The notes beneath the pieces are model-generated. The model saw only the letters and a list, made by a program, of their open reading frames with translations, ran no database searches and was not told the DNA's origin. A stretch of 7,055 nt of DNA from an uncultured Clostridia bacterium (GTDB lineage: Bacteria > Bacillota > Clostridia > Christensenellales > CAG-138): positions 1-7,055 of the forward strand of contig CALGGM010000080.1 in NCBI GenBank assembly GCA_937915925.1. The letters run 5' to 3'. This document shows, piece after piece, positions 5,491 to 7,055 of this stretch. Position numbers and translations under genes: made by a program. Each line of letters begins with the position of its first letter. Positions within the stretch are counted from its first letter, which is position 1.

Positions 5491-5603
5491 CTGTCTGCTT
5501 TAGCAGACTGATGAGGGGGATTATCCGCGAAAAGCTTACGCTTTTCTGCGTATCACCTCATCCGTCGCCTTACGGCGCCACCTTCCCCATCAAGGGGAAG
5601 GCT
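5491..5603. repeat. Hairpin-rich CTCATC / CCTTCCCC-type intergenic repeat
   Basis: Four short hairpins follow one another: GTCTGC-TTTA-GCAGAC (5493-5508), GAAAAGC-TTAC-GCTTTTC (5529-5546), CGCC-TTAC-GGCG (5566-5577) and CCTTCCCC-ATCAA-GGGGAAGG (5581-5601). GATGAGG (5510-5516) and CCTCATC (5556-5562) form an additional inverted pair around the second hairpin. The CACCTCATCCG...CCTTCCCC...GGGGAAGGCT pattern is one I recognise from memory as a common interspersed repeat of clostridial genomes. Its left end abuts the palindromic element at 5490/5491 and may be truncated there. Confidence 0.7.
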
Positions 5604-5655
5604 CTTAGACACACACCATCTCCCTTATATAAAAATAGAAATCAAATTCACTACA

Positions 5656-5684
5656 TTGACGGAAGACGGTCGAATCGATATAAT
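5656..5684 (+). promoter_or_regulatory. Promoter of the U32-family gene
   Basis: TTGACG (5656-5661), a 17-base spacer and a perfect TATAAT (5679-5684) make a strong sigma-A type promoter. The expected start is near 5691, leaving a short leader of about 20 nt. The ribosome binding site GGAGGGG (5701-5707) lies 3 bases before the ATG at 5711. Confidence 0.88.
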
Positions 5685-5710
5685 ACCGGTATCAACCTTC
5701 GGAGGGGACT

Positions 5711-6916
5711 ATGACGGAACTTCTTGCGCCGGTCGGATCGATGGCGGCGCTTCATGCCGCGCTGCGTTTCGGCGCGGACGCGGTATATCTCGGCGGACCT
5801 TTGCTGCAGCTTCGTGCCAAGAGCGCGGGCTTTTCGTTTGACGACATTTCGAAAGCTGCGAGGCTTGTCCATGCGCACGGCAAGCGGCTTTATACGACGG
5901 TCAACGCGATCGCGAACAACGACGAGATCGAAGCGCTGCCCGCCTATGCAAATCGACTAAAAGAGTGCGGCGTCGACGCGGCGATCGTAAGCGATCTCGG
6001 CGTACTCACGACGATGCACCGCGCTTGCCCGAAGCTCGAACTGCACGTTTCTACGCAGGCAAGCTGCATGAATTATGCTTCCGCGCTGACATGGTACGAG
6101 CTCGGGGCAAAGCGCATCGTGCTTGCCCGCGAGATGACGGTCGAGGACATCCGCAAGCTTAAACGGAACATTCCCGACGATCTGGAGCTCGAGGCGTTCG
6201 TGCACGGCGCCATGTGCATGGCATACTCCGGGCGGTGCCTTCTCTCCTCCGCCATTCTCGGGCGGTCCGGCAACCGCGGCGACTGCGCACAGCCGTGCCG
6301 CTGGAAGTACGCGCTTGTCGAAGAAACGCGTCCGAACCAGAGCTTCCCGATCGTCGAGGAGGGCAATTCAAGCTATATTCTGTCCAGCAGGGACCTAAAC
6401 TGCATTGGGCTTTTGGACGAGCTGATCGACGCGGGCGTGACGTCGTTGAAGATCGAGGGGCGCATGAAAACCGAGTATTACGTCGCGGTCACGGTGAACG
6501 CGTACCGCCGCGTGCTCGACGGCACGATGACCGTGGAGGAAGCGCAGCGCGAGCTTTTAACGGTATCGCACCGGCCGTACACGACCGGGTTTTATCACGG
6601 CGAGCTGCCGAACGATCATTCTAACGCCGGCGTATACACGCAGACGCATCGGTTTGCGGGGACGGTGCTCGCCTGTGAAAACGGCGTCGCGACAGTCGAA
6701 CAGCGCAATCGGTTCCAAAGAGGCGATCGGCTTGAGGTCGTGTCCCCCGTCCTCCGTAATGCGGTCCTTCACGCGGACGACATCACCGATGCGGACGGCG
6801 CGCCGGTCGACATCGCGAACAAGGTCAAGGCGATCCTTCACATCAAAACCAATCTGCCCCTGCAGTCGGGCGATCTTTTGCGGATCAGGGTCGATGCGGG
6901 AGATCCCACAATATAA
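5711..6916 (+). CDS. trhP: U32-family protein, TrhP/YegQ-like tRNA U34 hydroxylase
   Basis: A 401-residue U32 'peptidase' family protein. The N-terminal part starts ELLAPVGS (3-10) with GADAVYLGG (21-29), as in YegQ. The family signature covers EAFVHGAMCMAYSGRC (161-176), continuing to GDCAQPCRW (190-198). SSRDLN (225-230) and SLKIEGRMKTEYY (245-257) follow, then a C-terminal U32 domain (about 310-400) with QRNRFQRGDRLEVVSP. Cys169, 176, 192 and 231 are spaced like the iron-sulfur ligands described for the U32 protein UbiU; Cys196 is also conserved. Despite the name, characterised relatives hydroxylate RNA or quinones: TrhP makes 5-hydroxyuridine at tRNA position 34 using prephenate. The length favours TrhP (about 400-450) over the longer rRNA enzyme RlhA. 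It has its own strong promoter and terminator, so it is probably monocistronic. The exact substrate is inferred. Confidence 0.85.
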   Translation: MTELLAPVGSMAALHAALRFGADAVYLGGPLLQLRAKSAGFSFDDISKAARLVHAHGKRLYTTVNAIANNDEIEALPAYANRLKECGVDAAIVSDLGVLTTMHRACPKLELHVSTQASCMNYASALTWYELGAKRIVLAREMTVEDIRKLKRNIPDDLELEAFVHGAMCMAYSGRCLLSSAILGRSGNRGDCAQPCRWKYALVEETRPNQSFPIVEEGNSSYILSSRDLNCIGLLDELIDAGVTSLKIEGRMKTEYYVAVTVNAYRRVLDGTMTVEEAQRELLTVSHRPYTTGFYHGELPNDHSNAGVYTQTHRFAGTVLACENGVATVEQRNRFQRGDRLEVVSPVLRNAVLHADDITDADGAPVDIANKVKAILHIKTNLPLQSGDLLRIRVDAGDPTI

Positions 6917-6936
6917 ATGAAAAAGCGGAGGATCCC

Positions 6937-7038
6937 ATGCGTTGTTGGGACGACCGTCGGTCGTCCGTTTTTATGCATCGAGGAAGATTCTTCGCCGCCG
7001 TGCGAAATTGGTACAGCTTTTTGGACAAAAATTTTTAG
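6937..7038 (+). CDS. Possible 33-codon small ORF overlapping the terminator
   Basis: A GGAGGA (6927-6932) stands four bases before an ATG that opens 33 codons (starting MRCWDDRRSSVF) and ends in TAG. I recognise no family. The reading frame runs through the terminator hairpin at 6948-6966, which argues against a real gene unless it is a leader-type peptide. An alternative frame from ATG 6917, directly after the trhP stop, has 42 codons and no better support. Confidence 0.15.
   Translation: MRCWDDRRSSVFMHRGRFFAAVRNWYSFLDKNF
6948..6972 (+). terminator. Rho-independent terminator after the U32-family gene
   Basis: GGACGACC (6948-6955) pairs perfectly with GGTCGTCC (6959-6966) around a GTC loop, followed after one G by five Ts (6968-6972). 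It lies 31 bp after the trhP stop codon. The remaining 83 bases of the window contain no further gene that I can support. Confidence 0.85.
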
Positions 7039-7055
7039 TTCTTAGTGACAGTTTG

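Larger units (their letters stand above)
5128..5710. other. Divergent intergenic region rich in repeats
   Basis: The 583 bp between nfo and the U32-family gene hold no credible gene. From left to right they contain the nfo leader and promoter, a seven-hairpin array, a short unassigned stretch (5320-5360), a nested palindromic element, a hairpin-rich repeat, and the promoter of the plus-strand gene. Confidence 0.85.

Noticed and set aside
6985..6996. Fragment of the TGTCAT repeat (AGATTCTTCGCC) after the terminator
   Set aside because: The 12-base match to the reversed left arm is not followed by the rest of the arm (no CAGAATGACA), so it may be chance or a remnant too short to support.

Overview
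The window looks like a chromosomal segment of a GC-rich Firmicute, probably a Clostridia/Oscillospirales-type gut lineage. This rests on the GC-rich protein-coding genes, strong GGAGG-type ribosome binding sites, sigma-A type promoters, a metal-binding lipoprotein of a subfamily I associate with gut clostridia, and intergenic repeats of the TGTCATTCTGAG and CCTTCCCC...GGGGAAGG types that I know from such genomes. The taxonomic call is inference. No rRNA or tRNA gene, CRISPR array or complete insertion sequence was seen.

Layout. Positions 1-590 are a repeat-rich end. A 148-bp period unit is present nearly twice, followed by a small cassette (234-590) in which TGTCAT-type terminal repeats enclose a GIY-YIG nuclease-like gene. 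Positions 607-5127 hold a compact minus-strand operon, transcribed from right to left: endonuclease IV (nfo), a DUF362 protein with a two-cluster ferredoxin tail, then the lipoprotein, ATPase and permease of a zinc/manganese-type ABC importer. Neighbouring genes overlap by ATGA or abut as TAA|ATG, so translation is probably coupled. A good promoter (TGGACA, 17 bp, TACAAT on the minus strand) lies just upstream of nfo. The GIY-YIG gene follows on the same strand and may be read through from the operon.

Positions 5128-5710 are a divergent intergenic region packed with three unrelated repeats: a seven-hairpin array with conserved CAATTCATG joints (5193-5319), a nested palindromic MITE-like element (5361-5490), and a hairpin-rich repeat (5491-5603). 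A near-consensus promoter (5656-5684) then drives a U32-family gene on the plus strand (5711-6916), most like the tRNA U34 hydroxylase TrhP/YegQ. It is followed by a Rho-independent terminator (6948-6972).

How they work together. The operon joins a tri-zinc DNA repair enzyme to a probable zinc importer and an iron-sulfur protein, suggesting metal homeostasis linked to DNA damage or oxidative stress (inference). The least explained part of the window is its intergenic DNA. All three repeat families keep short self-complementary stems while the stem sequence changes, and the repeats around the GIY-YIG gene look like an autonomous element with non-coding derivatives.
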